Part shown: positions 7,118 to 14,202 of the stretch, one piece after another
Layout: every line of letters begins with the position of its first letter
Position numbering within the stretch: position 1 is the first letter of the stretch
NCBI GenBank assembly: GCA_016218465.1
Contig: JACREA010000053.1
Location: 1 to 14,202, forward strand
DNA: 14,202 bases
Direction of reading: 5' to 3'
Origin: Nitrosomonadales bacterium
GTDB lineage: Bacteria > Pseudomonadota > Gammaproteobacteria > Burkholderiales > Gallionellaceae
The notes under the pieces: model-generated
Database searches by the model: none
What the model was told of the DNA's origin: nothing
What the model saw: only the letters and a program-made list of their open reading frames with translations
Program-made: the position numbers and the translations under genes

Positions 7118-7144
7118 CCGTTCGTGGTGAGCCTGTCGAACCAC
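7118..7144. repeat. Dispersed palindromic repeat (TTCGTGGTGAGCCTGTCGAA type)
   Basis: CCG, then TTCGTGGTGAGCCTGTCGAA, then CCAC is a short repeat that I recall as widespread in proteobacterial intergenic DNA. It has inverted ends (TTCG/CGAA). Only one copy is in this window, so its identity as a repeat rests on recollection. It lies 19 bp beyond the stop of the truncated toxin. Confidence 0.45.
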
Positions 7145-7357
7145 AGTTACCTTACAAATGCTGGCCTTCGAATCTCAGGCCGAACGGTTTGAGGTAACGA
7201 ATTAATGGTGTTTCTATCTGGAAATAGAATAACGTGCTACGAGCTATTTGAGTATGGTGCAATAAAAAATCCGCCCGCATAACGTGGACGGCTTTGCAAT
7301 AGTCTCCGACCCCAATAGTCTCTGCGCTTGCGCGCAACGCGGTGGCGGCGCACCAAT
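7145..7357. other. Noncoding gap between toxin scrap and brnA
   Basis: No ORF with domain character or codon pattern is seen on either strand. The right half (7300-7357) is GC-rich with short inverted motifs such as TGCGCTTGCGCGCA. I see no tRNA, riboswitch or clear promoter. Confidence 0.5.
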
Positions 7358-7387
7358 GCAAAGCGCCCCGAACTCTGGGCGCTTTGC
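7358..7387 (-). terminator. Perfect 11-bp hairpin downstream of brnA
   Basis: GCAAAGCGCCC (7358-7368) pairs with GGGCGCTTTGC (7377-7387) around an 8-nt loop. It lies 57 nt past the brnA stop. No T-run follows on either strand, so intrinsic termination would be weak. RNA stabilisation is an alternative. Confidence 0.5.
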
Positions 7388-7443
7388 GGTGTGGCAGAGA
7401 TCAATCAAGGTCCGCCTTGTGGGTTCGTCGTTGATTCGCTCGA

Positions 7444-7731
7444 TCAGGCCGCCTCAAGCTCGCGCGCTGCGGCTTCTAACAGCGCGTCTGGTACGCCACG
7501 CTTCTTCAGCACCTCGATCAACCGCGCTGTTTTACCGAAGGCGTACTGCGCTTCATCGCGGCGCAAGCCCTCGCCGATATAGGATTTCATCAGCGACTGA
7601 TAGCCCGAAAACCCCCGTTGCGGTGCAATTTCTTTCATCGAATCCACCACGTCTGCCGGCATACGCACGGTGATAGAAATGAGCGGGCGATCTTTGGCAA
7701 GCCGCGCTTTAATACGTTCAGGAATTTTCAT
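7444..7731 (-). CDS. brnA: BrnA-type antitoxin
   Basis: The 95-residue product has a basic N-terminal stretch (MKIPERIKARLAKDRP), then the ribbon-helix-helix core ISITVRMPADVVDSMKEIA followed by GFSGYQSLMKSYIGEGL. This is the standard BrnA DNA-binding domain. BrnA neutralises the BrnT RNase and represses the operon. The ATG at 7731 overlaps the 3' end of brnT by 14 nt, so the two are translationally coupled with the toxin first, the usual brnTA order. A longer upstream frame exists, but it only reads brnT out of frame. The C-terminal tail (RLIEVLKKRGVPDALLEAA) is helical. The module appears complete. Confidence 0.85.
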   Translation of the reverse strand: MKIPERIKARLAKDRPLISITVRMPADVVDSMKEIAPQRGFSGYQSLMKSYIGEGLRRDEAQYAFGKTARLIEVLKKRGVPDALLEAAARELEAA

Positions 7732-8017
7732 GATCTCGCCTTTCTTCGTTAGTCGCCTTGCGGGCGGAAATGATGCGGATGGTTTCGCCTTCAATCTCGA
7801 TATGCACAACAAACAGCAGTTGACCAACAACGTCAAAACCGATGATCGCATCGCGCGCTTCATCATTGCGCCCCGCCTCGACCAACCGGAAAAACGGATC
7901 AAAAAACGCCGTTGCGGCCTGCTCGAAACTAACGCCATCGTGTTTGATCGGATTGCCCGCCGCTTTTTTAGCATTCCAAATAAAAGCCGTGCCGTTCAGC
8001 TCGTGGTGAATATCCAT
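7718..8017 (-). CDS. brnT: BrnT-type ribonuclease toxin
   Basis: The 99-residue product shows the BrnT pattern: FIWNAKKAAGNPIKHDGVSF, EQAATAFFDPF, then LLFVVHIEIEGETIRIISAR followed by KATNEER. BrnT is a small RelE-fold ribonuclease that blocks translation when freed from BrnA. The length is normal (about 90-100 aa), and the conserved KH, RIISAR and ER elements are intact, so activity is plausible. ATG 8017 is preceded by a weak ribosome-binding sequence and by a good promoter at 8025-8052. No frameshift is seen, unlike the two other toxin relics in this window. Confidence 0.87.
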   Translation of the reverse strand: MDIHHELNGTAFIWNAKKAAGNPIKHDGVSFEQAATAFFDPFFRLVEAGRNDEARDAIIGFDVVGQLLFVVHIEIEGETIRIISARKATNEERRDHENS

Positions 8018-8024
8018 GAGCTAC

Positions 8025-8052
8025 ATTCTAATTTATGTATGTGCTTTGTCAA
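8025..8052 (-). promoter_or_regulatory. brnTA promoter
   Basis: On the reverse strand a perfect -35 TTGACA (8052-8047) and a near-perfect -10 TAGAAT (8030-8025) are separated by 16 bp. The -10 ends only 7 nt before the brnT ATG, so the transcript would have almost no leader and BrnA binding here would block it directly. Confidence 0.65.
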
Positions 8053-8097
8053 TACAAAAATAGCCGGCGCACGAATGACGATATATTGTGATGCCCG

Positions 8098-8135
8098 AAA
8101 AACAAACTGCCCGCGCAAGGCGGGCAGCTTTGTTT
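8098..8135 (-). terminator. Rho-independent terminator of the NHL lipoprotein gene
   Basis: The core stem CTGCCCGC (8107-8114) / GCGGGCAG (8120-8127) has a 5-nt loop. On the reverse strand it is followed by TTTGTTTTT, and flanking AAACAAA/TTTGTTT can lengthen the stem. It lies 110 nt beyond the stop at 8248. It could also work in the plus direction, although nothing upstream on that strand needs it. Confidence 0.75.
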
Positions 8136-8247
8136 GTATAGGTTTGGGCAAAGCCTGCACCGAGATTCGAAGGGCATAGCGTGCATTTCAAAAAGGAATG
8201 TGAGCCCGACCCCAATTGACACTAAAACCCAACGCATCGAGACGGTA

Positions 8248-9939
8248 TTACTGGATCTTACGCACCTTGCTGTTAAAGGCATCCGCCACATACAGGCTGA
8301 CGCCGTCGGTGGTGATTTCCTGCGGTTTGAAGAATGCCGCCGCTGTACCAGTTCCGTCGGTCAGGCTCCATGCCCCCGAGCCCGCCAGCGTTGTCACTAC
8401 TCCTGTGGCGATCACGATCTTGCGGATCGTGCTCTTGCTGGTGTCCGTCAGATACAGGTTGGTTCCGTCACTGGTGATCCCGCGCGGATCGGTGAAGGAT
8501 GCCGCCGTGCCTGTGCCGTCCACGGAGCTGACGGCGCCCGAGCCCGCCAGCGTCGTGACTACACCGGTAGCGATCACGATCTTGCGCACCTTGCCGTTGC
8601 CGCTATCGCCCACATACAGGTTGGTGCCGTCGGTCGTGATGCCCCAGGGCGCATTGAACGAAGCGGCTGCGCCGGTCGCATCGGTCGATCCGCCGGTTGC
8701 GGAACCAGCCAGCGTCGCCACCACGCCGGTGGAGATGACGATCTTGCGGATGGCGTTCGAGTCGGTCAGATACAGGTTGGTGCCGTCGGTGCTGATGCCG
8801 CCCAGCGCCTTGAAAGAAGCTCCGGTACCGGTACCGTCGGTGATGCTGGCGGTTCCCGAACCAGCCAGCGTCGTGACCACACCGGTGGCGATCACGACCT
8901 GACGGATCTTCCTGTTTCCGAAATCGGCTATGTACAGGTTGGTACCGTCGGTGGTCACCCCGGCGAGCGCGTTGAACGATGCAGCCGTACCCGTGGCGTC
9001 GACAGCGCCCAGCGAGCCGGAACCGGCCAATGTCGTTACCACGCCTGTGGCGATCGGGATCTGGAGTATTTTGGCACTGGATGCCACGTACAGGTTGATG
9101 CCATCGCTGGTGATACCGCTGGGCGAGGCTGCCGAAGCATAGGTGGTCACTGCCGCAGTGAGCGTCGGCACGACACCCTGACGTGCTCCGCCCATCTGGG
9201 TGCCGACAGCAGAACCGCCGCCGGAAGCAGTCACATTGAACGTCCCCACAGTCACCACGCCCGTGCCGTCAAAGTTCGAGAGCGTGATAGTGGAATTGCC
9301 TGCCGTCAGACCAGCCGGAACGGTGACGGTGACCGAAGTCGCCGTTGCCGAAGAAACCGTAGCCACAGACGTACCGAACTTGACCACAGGTGCAGGCGTG
9401 AAGTTGCCCAGGTTTGTGCCGCTGATGGTGACGGTCGTTCCAATTGCGCCCGTGGCTGGGGTAAAGCCGGTTACTGTCGGCGCCGTACCGCTGGCAGAAA
9501 CGGTGCTATGCACACCGGTCATATCCGGCAGGTTTCCGGTGAACGTGCCATCGGCCATGAAATCGACGGCACCTGTTGTGCCGAATTCCACATAGATCAT
9601 CGTCAGCATATTGTCCTTGCAGATGGAATTGACAGTCTGCGCGGTGCCGTTGTAGGTCATGCTGCCGATGCTATTCAATACGAAGGTCGCTGCCCCGCCA
9701 TCTGAAGTGAACGCGCCTGTATTGAAAGTGCCGGTGTTGCCGCTGTAGGTCTTGGCGTATGTCGCCATATCTCCGGAAGTCGGCACGCTGACTGCGCCGG
9801 AGGTGTAATGAGCGGTGTTGCAGGTAATAGCAACAACGCTTGCTGTGCCACCTGTCGTACTGCCCGCGCCACCGCCACAGCCTTCCAACAGTATGAGCGC
9901 CAGTACGACAGCACCAAATCCTTTGTTAAAAATAATCAT
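8248..9939 (-). CDS. Lipoprotein with IPT/TIG domain and six-bladed NHL propeller
   Basis: The 563-residue product starts at ATG 9939, with AAGGAA 5 nt upstream. A signal peptide with lipobox LEGC (Cys21, then Gly-Gly) predicts an outer-membrane lipoprotein. Residues about 30-150 are an unrecognised Ser/Thr/Gly-rich domain. About 154-236 is an IPT/TIG Ig-fold (FTPATGAIGTTVTISGTNLG). From about 270 to the end come six repeats of about 54 residues with the pattern GITTDGTNLYVAD...KIRKIVIATGVVTTLAGSG, typical of NHL beta-propellers used for binding sugars, proteins or surfaces. No catalytic residues are evident. It lies 56 nt downstream of another lipoprotein gene on the same strand, with a hairpin between them, so co-transcription is likely but attenuated. 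The blades are highly similar to each other at DNA level, which makes expansion or contraction by recombination plausible. Binding target unknown. Confidence 0.85.
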   Translation of the reverse strand: MIIFNKGFGAVVLALILLEGCGGGAGSTTGGTASVVAITCNTAHYTSGAVSVPTSGDMATYAKTYSGNTGTFNTGAFTSDGGAATFVLNSIGSMTYNGTAQTVNSICKDNMLTMIYVEFGTTGAVDFMADGTFTGNLPDMTGVHSTVSASGTAPTVTGFTPATGAIGTTVTISGTNLGNFTPAPVVKFGTSVATVSSATATSVTVTVPAGLTAGNSTITLSNFDGTGVVTVGTFNVTASGGGSAVGTQMGGARQGVVPTLTAAVTTYASAASPSGITSDGINLYVASSAKILQIPIATGVVTTLAGSGSLGAVDATGTAASFNALAGVTTDGTNLYIADFGNRKIRQVVIATGVVTTLAGSGTASITDGTGTGASFKALGGISTDGTNLYLTDSNAIRKIVISTGVVATLAGSATGGSTDATGAAASFNAPWGITTDGTNLYVGDSGNGKVRKIVIATGVVTTLAGSGAVSSVDGTGTAASFTDPRGITSDGTNLYLTDTSKSTIRKIVIATGVVTTLAGSGAWSLTDGTGTAAAFFKPQEITTDGVSLYVADAFNSKVRKIQ

Positions 9940-9964
9940 TGCAGTTCCTTTTGCTGAAAATGAA

Positions 9965-9983
9965 GAGGGCGCAAAGCGCCCTC
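9965..9983 (-). terminator. Hairpin between the two lipoprotein genes (terminator or attenuator)
   Basis: GAGGGCGC (9965-9972) pairs with GCGCCCTC (9976-9983) around AAA. On the reverse strand TTCATTTTC follows, a moderately T-rich tail. It lies 12 nt after the stop of the upstream lipoprotein gene and 25 nt before the start of the next. It may let some transcripts through, lowering expression of the NHL protein. Confidence 0.65.
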
Positions 9984-9995
9984 AAGTTGGTTTTC

Positions 9996-11153
9996 TTACT
10001 TGTATGCCGCTTCGTGATCCAGCACATGCATGATCATCTGCAGATGCGCGTCAGTCGATTTCTTGAAGGCGGTCGGGAATTTGGCAGCAACTGGCACAAC
10101 CTCCTTTTCATCCAAGGCATCGGAGCCCTTCGAATAGTTGATGGTGACTGCGCCATCATCAACTTCAGACCAACGTGTGCCGTACTCTTTGCCGCCAGAC
10201 ATTAGGTCGGATATAAAACCGGAACCCTTGGGACCACCGCGGCTTTTGGGAGTCATGATGATGCCGTTGTCCACCGGTCGCCCCCACAGTGTGAAAGGAA
10301 TCTTGGCTCCAACCGGGAACGCATTGAAAGCCGTCAGCCTGGTTCGAACCATGGGAGCTTGAGTCATGAGCAATTCGGTTTTGATCGTGCAAGCATCGTA
10401 GTTGAACTTCATCAGTTCGACTTCGAATCCAACGGTAATGACCCCTGCTCCCAGTTTTGCAGCGGCATCTATCCGATGGGCAGGTAAATTACCGGGTAAA
10501 ACCACCACATCAAAATCATCTGCCATGCCGCGTGGCAGGCTGTACTCAAACAGTGGTACCGCATCGGGAACATAGATTGAATAACCGGCGGTCTCCTGTG
10601 AGCCGATTGCAGAAGCGATGCCGGGCAGATGCCCCATTACTGAATCTGCGCCATAAGGATTGCTGATGGCAGGTGCAGTCAGCTCAGCATATTTACCGCT
10701 ATTCAATTGCCCTTTCAGGGCGGTGCTGAAATCGGATTGTTTTTGCATTTCGGCAAAATTCACAATCTGGAATCCGCGCTGTTTCATATCCGCTACAAAC
10801 TTCTTATATAGCTCTTCCGTCACGCTTTGGAACAAAGTCTGATTGTCTTGCAATGAGAACAGACTAACCAAAGTACCCCTGCAATTCTTGTCCTTGGAAT
10901 CCAGTTTTCCTGTCAGCGTCTCGCGAAAACGAACCTGAAAAGCGCCGATGACGAACTTCTTGGTGCCTTTCAAGCCATCGCCGTAAAAATCCACCTTCAG
11001 GCTGTTTTTTATATCGGCACTTGGATCTTTCGCAAGCTGTTCAAAATTAATGGCCTCCGGCATCGGTGGCGGCAAATTTTTACTGGCACAGCCAGTGAGT
11101 ATGAATCCCGCCAACATGACGGGGACGGCCTTGCTGAACAAATGAATCTGCAT
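9996..11153 (-). CDS. 385-aa lipoprotein of unknown family
   Basis: The 385-residue product starts at ATG 11153 after a strong AAGGAGGA ribosome-binding site. The signal peptide ends in lipobox LTGC (Cys22, then Ala), so an outer-membrane anchor is predicted. I do not recognise the mature protein. Residues about 60-150 (KKFVIGAFQVRFRETLTGK ... LYKKFVADMKQRGFQIVNF) look like an alternating beta-alpha segment, loosely like the CsgG/TolB N-terminal-type fold of envelope lipoproteins. This is a weak resemblance only. The rest is beta-rich with few Cys, and carries segments such as GYSIYVPDAVPLFEY and DDFDVVVLPGNLPAHRIDAA. No enzyme motif is seen. It is the first gene of a likely two-gene lipoprotein unit and is divergent from a two-component system. 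Confidence 0.75.
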   Translation of the reverse strand: MQIHLFSKAVPVMLAGFILTGCASKNLPPPMPEAINFEQLAKDPSADIKNSLKVDFYGDGLKGTKKFVIGAFQVRFRETLTGKLDSKDKNCRGTLVSLFSLQDNQTLFQSVTEELYKKFVADMKQRGFQIVNFAEMQKQSDFSTALKGQLNSGKYAELTAPAISNPYGADSVMGHLPGIASAIGSQETAGYSIYVPDAVPLFEYSLPRGMADDFDVVVLPGNLPAHRIDAAAKLGAGVITVGFEVELMKFNYDACTIKTELLMTQAPMVRTRLTAFNAFPVGAKIPFTLWGRPVDNGIIMTPKSRGGPKGSGFISDLMSGGKEYGTRWSEVDDGAVTINYSKGSDALDEKEVVPVAAKFPTAFKKSTDAHLQMIMHVLDHEAAYK

Positions 11154-11336
11154 TGCATCCTCCTTGATTGAATGTGTGACCTGTTTGCGCAGGTGGTGTC
11201 AGCGGTGAGTTGCACACTTCCTCGGGCAGGTGAATTTTCGGGGTGCGTGCTGCATTGCACAATCCCGCGTTCACGGGGGTAGCTTTCGCCGTGGAATTTG
11301 ATAGAGTTGCCGCCCAGAAATCTCACGACCATCAAG
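11154..11336. promoter_or_regulatory. Divergent intergenic region between lipoprotein and kinase genes
   Basis: This 183-bp stretch must hold promoters for both directions. I see no convincing -35/-10 pair. The best plus-strand candidate is TTGCAC (11210-11215) with a poor -10. Short inverted motifs occur (GTGC...GCAC near 11243-11262 and CCCG/CGGG near 11266-11278). These are candidate operators for the adjacent response regulator, but the evidence is weak. Confidence 0.35.
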
Positions 11337-13460
11337 ATGCGCTTGCTGCACAAACGTCCCACCTATCTGTTGCTCCTGTTGTGGCTGGGCTGCCTGGCGG
11401 TCTGCGCCGCAACGGTGTGGCTGGCTTTGCAAGAGCCTTGGCTTGGGGTGAAGATGGCGGCGGAGGGCGGCAAGGTGCGCGTGGTTGCGGATGTCGCGCA
11501 ACATATCCCGCCGGGATCAGAGGTGCGCCGTGTGATTTCTGCAACCGGTGTTGCACTTGATCTGCAAGCAACAGACATGATCGAGAACACCGATTACTTT
11601 CCCAGTTACGCCAAGAAAGATGAGTTTTTTTCAAGACAGTCCGCGATGAGTGCGATGTTGCATATGGGCGAGGTAGGTATAGTCTGGGTCACCAAAGAGG
11701 GCGCGGAGCGTACGGCTTTGATTGAGCCGCGCCCGCGCCCCTTGGCAAGTTTGTCGGCGATGTTCTGGTTCACGTTGCTGGTGGTGAGCACGGCGTTCAT
11801 GATCGCCTGCTGGGTGTTTCTGCTGCGCCCGCAAGATTGGGGGGCACGTATGTTCGCGCTCACCGGGCTGACGCTGTTGATCGGGGGTATTACGGCAGCG
11901 CCTATGAGCGAACGAGCGCTGGCATTAAATGGCGCATGGTTCAGTGCGCTTGATGTAGTCAATTCGCTGTCGGCACATCTTTTGGGTGGCGCGATCGTCG
12001 CGATGTTTTTGTGCTACCCCCGTCAACTGGTCGCGCCGCGTACCCTGTGTTGGCTGCCATTGCTATTTCTCCCGTGGTGGTTGACCGATGTTTTTCACTT
12101 GTTGCCAAACACGGGTGAAACGTTGGTTGCGATTAGTAGCCTGATGTTGCTCGCATTTATCAGCGGCAGTGTGCAATGGCGGTTCACACGCGGCCAGCCT
12201 CTGGAACGCGCCGCACTGCGCTGGTTTATGCTATCCGTGTTACTGGGCTGTTCTTTATTCACTGTCACGAATGTCGTTCCGCTCATTTTCGACATGCCTG
12301 CTTTGCTTCCTATGGGCTACGCCATCGGCTTCTTCCTCATCATGTATGTCGGCATCGCGCTGGGGCTGCGCCGCTATCGCTTGTTCGATATGGATGAATG
12401 GGCGTATCGCGTGTTTCTGTGGGTAGCGGGCGCGACTTCGGTGATCGTGCTTGATTCACTACTGATATTTTCCGGCGCGACACAAAGCGCATCGCTGGGC
12501 ATCAGCCTGCTGGTGTGTGGCTGGCTGTATTTTCCGCTCCGTCAATGGTTGTGGCAGCGCATCGTAAGCAGACATACGCCGAATTTCGAGAGCCTGTTGC
12601 CGGAGCTTTCCGCTATCGCATTTACCGCGTCGCCCAATGAGCAGCTCGCTCGCTGGGGGTCGTTATTGAAACGTATCTTTGATCCGCTGGAAATACGACA
12701 GGACGCGACTGTCAAAAAAAGCGGCGTGATTGAAGAAGGTTTGAGTTTGCAGATAACCGGCTGCGGCAAACTTCCCGCTTATTCATTGCGGTATGCCGGA
12801 AGCGGGGCGCGCTTGTTCTCCACTCGCGATGCAGTCTTCGCGACATCACTGGGGCAGTTGATGGAACAGATCATGAGCGGTCGCACCAGCTACGAGCAAG
12901 GTGTGACGCAGGAGCGCCTGCGCATCGGTCGCGATATGCACGACAACATCGGCGCACGGCTGTTGAAACTGATCCATCTTTTGCGTGGCACCTCAAACGC
13001 CGAGGTGGCACGTGATGCGATGAAGGATTTGCGCACCTCGGTTGCCGCGCTGGATGCTCAGCCCGTCCCGCTGCGCAACGCGCTGGCGGACTGGCGCGCC
13101 GAGGCCGGTTCGCGTTGCGAGGTGGCAGAGTGTCGCTTGCAGTGGCAGCAAAGCGATGAGTTGCCCGCCGTCGAGCTGCATCCGCACACAAAATCCACGC
13201 TGGAGTCGGTGTTGCGCGAGGTTATTACCAATGCGCTCAAACATGCTGCTCCCAGCCGTGTCAACGTGGAGATCGTTGCCGATGCTTCGCGGCTGCGCGC
13301 GTGCGTGGAGAACAACGGCAACATCGTCGATCCGCTTACATGGCAAGACGGTTACGGCCTTCGCAATATGCGCGGACGTTTGGAGGAATTGGGTGGCAAT
13401 CTGAGCATTGCCACTGGAAAGAACGAAGTAAAATTGACGATAGAAATTCCCATGACATGA
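11337..13460 (+). CDS. ComP-like sensor histidine kinase (HisKA_3 type) with PDZ-like sensor segment
   Basis: From ATG 11337 the product is 707 residues. A TTG start at 11298 would add 13. I prefer the ATG because a short basic end precedes a membrane helix, but no good Shine-Dalgarno sequence marks either. Layout: TM1 at about 9-31; a region of about 100 residues (33-133, EPWLGVKMAAEGG ... VRVVADVAQHIPPGSEV) resembling a PDZ-like domain; a second TM near 137-163; then about eight further hydrophobic helices to about 390; a linker; the dimerisation helix with ERLRIGRDMHDNIGARLL (phospho-accepting His535); and a HATPase_c domain with N-box NALKHA (from Asn632) and DGYGLRNMRGRLEELGG (671-687). 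TM, PDZ-like domain, multi-TM bundle and HisKA_3 kinase is also the order in Bacillus ComP. The stop overlaps the ATG of the response regulator. The input signal is unknown. Confidence 0.8.
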   Translation: MRLLHKRPTYLLLLLWLGCLAVCAATVWLALQEPWLGVKMAAEGGKVRVVADVAQHIPPGSEVRRVISATGVALDLQATDMIENTDYFPSYAKKDEFFSRQSAMSAMLHMGEVGIVWVTKEGAERTALIEPRPRPLASLSAMFWFTLLVVSTAFMIACWVFLLRPQDWGARMFALTGLTLLIGGITAAPMSERALALNGAWFSALDVVNSLSAHLLGGAIVAMFLCYPRQLVAPRTLCWLPLLFLPWWLTDVFHLLPNTGETLVAISSLMLLAFISGSVQWRFTRGQPLERAALRWFMLSVLLGCSLFTVTNVVPLIFDMPALLPMGYAIGFFLIMYVGIALGLRRYRLFDMDEWAYRVFLWVAGATSVIVLDSLLIFSGATQSASLGISLLVCGWLYFPLRQWLWQRIVSRHTPNFESLLPELSAIAFTASPNEQLARWGSLLKRIFDPLEIRQDATVKKSGVIEEGLSLQITGCGKLPAYSLRYAGSGARLFSTRDAVFATSLGQLMEQIMSGRTSYEQGVTQERLRIGRDMHDNIGARLLKLIHLLRGTSNAEVARDAMKDLRTSVAALDAQPVPLRNALADWRAEAGSRCEVAECRLQWQQSDELPAVELHPHTKSTLESVLREVITNALKHAAPSRVNVEIVADASRLRACVENNGNIVDPLTWQDGYGLRNMRGRLEELGGNLSIATGKNEVKLTIEIPMT

Positions 13461-14116
13461 AGCTTGCTCTAATTTTGGAAGACATGCCCGAATCGCAAAT
13501 GATGTTGCGCGAGGTCGCTGAGGCGGCATTTCCCGGTATCCGCGTGTGCAGTGTGGCGGATGTCGCCAGCGCACAGAAGATGCTTAACCAGTTTCAATTT
13601 GATCTAGCGCTTATTGATTTGTCGTTGCCGGATGGCAATGGCACGACGGTTGTTGAGGCGATGAGCGCGCGCTTTCCCGAATGCGTGATCGTGGTCGCAA
13701 CCATCTTCGACGATGACGACCATCTGTTCCCGGCCTTGCGTGCTGGCGCACAAGGCTATCTGCTCAAGGATCAGGCGCCGGAACAATTGGTCAAACAGTT
13801 GCGCGGCATCAGCGAAGGACACCCGCCGCTTTCACCGTCAGTCGCGCGCCGTTTGCTGGATTATTTTCACGAGGAGCAGGAAGCGGTTGCCAACACCGAA
13901 GTCATCCCGGAAGTCACAGGGCAAACCATGCTCACACCGCGCGAACGCGAAGTGCTGGTGCAACTCACGCGCGGCATCAACATCGCCGAAATCGGCGCGG
14001 AGATGAACATCTCGCGCCATACCGTGGGCGACCATGTGAAGAGCATCTATCGCAAGCTCAATATCACATCGCGTGCCGAGGCGGCGTTGCAGGCAAAGAA
14101 CATGGGGTTAGTCTAG
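13457..14116 (+). CDS. NarL/LuxR-family response regulator
   Basis: The 219-residue product begins at ATG 13457, which overlaps the kinase stop (ATGA), implying translational coupling. The receiver domain (1-120) has acidic pocket Glu8/Asp9, phospho-acceptor Asp54 in LALIDLSLPDG, Thr82 and Lys104 in GYLLKDQ, all as expected of an active receiver. After a linker with an acidic stretch (FHEEQEAVANTEV), a LuxR-type helix-turn-helix fills about 155-219: LTPREREVLVQLTRG, then INIAEIGAEMNISRHTVGDHVKSIYRKL. The cognate kinase is the preceding gene. DNA targets are unknown; the divergent promoter at 11154-11336 is a natural candidate. No strong terminator follows within the window. A 6-bp stem (14116-14121/14136-14141) with a long loop is too weak to call. 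Confidence 0.9.
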   Translation: MKLALILEDMPESQMMLREVAEAAFPGIRVCSVADVASAQKMLNQFQFDLALIDLSLPDGNGTTVVEAMSARFPECVIVVATIFDDDDHLFPALRAGAQGYLLKDQAPEQLVKQLRGISEGHPPLSPSVARRLLDYFHEEQEAVANTEVIPEVTGQTMLTPREREVLVQLTRGINIAEIGAEMNISRHTVGDHVKSIYRKLNITSRAEAALQAKNMGLV

Positions 14117-14202
14117 GCGAGCTCGGTGGTAGAAACTCGCCATCTTGCTGAAATCGTGGCAATGTGAGATGTGGTAGCATAAAAATTGTTTATCACGTTG
14201 AA
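14117..14202. other. Short unassigned tail at window edge
   Basis: The 86 bp after the regulator hold no coding start that I can support. A TAGCATAAAA stretch near 14174-14184 could be a -10 region for a gene outside the window, but no clear -35 pairs with it. Confidence 0.3.

Noticed and set aside
7670..8179. 169-codon plus-strand ORF opposite brnTA
   Set aside because: It is antisense to two clearly recognisable toxin-antitoxin genes and has no domain of its own.
8134..9705. Long (523-codon) open frame on the plus strand, antisense to the NHL lipoprotein gene
   Set aside because: Its protein is low-complexity Arg/His/Gly-rich with no domain, and it follows the repeat period of the opposite strand. 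The minus-strand gene has a signal peptide, ribosome-binding site and NHL repeats.
14130..14202. Sigma-54 or sigma-70 promoter at the right edge
   Set aside because: The GG-GC spacing does not fit sigma-54, and no -35 pairs with the TAGCATAAAA stretch. The downstream gene is outside the window.

Overview
The window looks like chromosomal DNA of a Gram-negative, probably betaproteobacterial, organism; a Gallionellaceae or Nitrosomonadales-type relative is my best guess. This is inferred from the moderate GC content, the type II secretion gene, three lipobox-type lipoproteins, RAYT/REP elements and toxin-antitoxin debris. I could not run a search, so the taxon is not established. No tRNA, rRNA or CRISPR array is visible.

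Left part (1-1400): the window opens inside gspE, the type II secretion ATPase, read leftward. Its start codon overlaps the stop of a truncated VapC-type PIN toxin. Upstream lies a decayed REP-associated tyrosine transposase (RAYT). Its middle has been replaced by a GC-rich, MITE-like palindromic element, and it is still flanked by two inverted REP palindromes.

Centre-left (1400-6510): an AT-rich leader with a perfect hairpin and a TTGACA promoter precedes a very large (1590 aa) predicted outer-membrane lipoprotein. It has two Big_5-like Ig domains, an EF-hand loop, a possible NTF2-like region and about six degenerate Ig-like repeats. It ends at a clear rho-independent terminator.

Centre (6550-8140): a BIME-like pair of REPs is followed by a FitA-like antitoxin beside a shattered PIN toxin, a dispersed 27-bp repeat, and an apparently intact brnT-brnA module on the minus strand.

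Right part (8248-14116): two minus-strand lipoprotein genes (a 6-bladed NHL propeller with an IPT/TIG domain, and a 385-aa lipoprotein of unknown family) are divergent from a plus-strand two-component system. The sensor kinase has an N-terminal membrane anchor, a PDZ-like extracytoplasmic segment, a bundle of about nine membrane helices and a HisKA_3/HATPase core. This order recalls ComP of Bacillus. Its stop overlaps the start of a NarL/LuxR-type regulator. The arrangement suggests, but does not prove, that the system controls surface or envelope lipoproteins.

The most noteworthy items are the ComP-like kinase divergent from two lipoproteins, the giant repeat lipoprotein, and the series of REP/RAYT/MITE and toxin-antitoxin relics.
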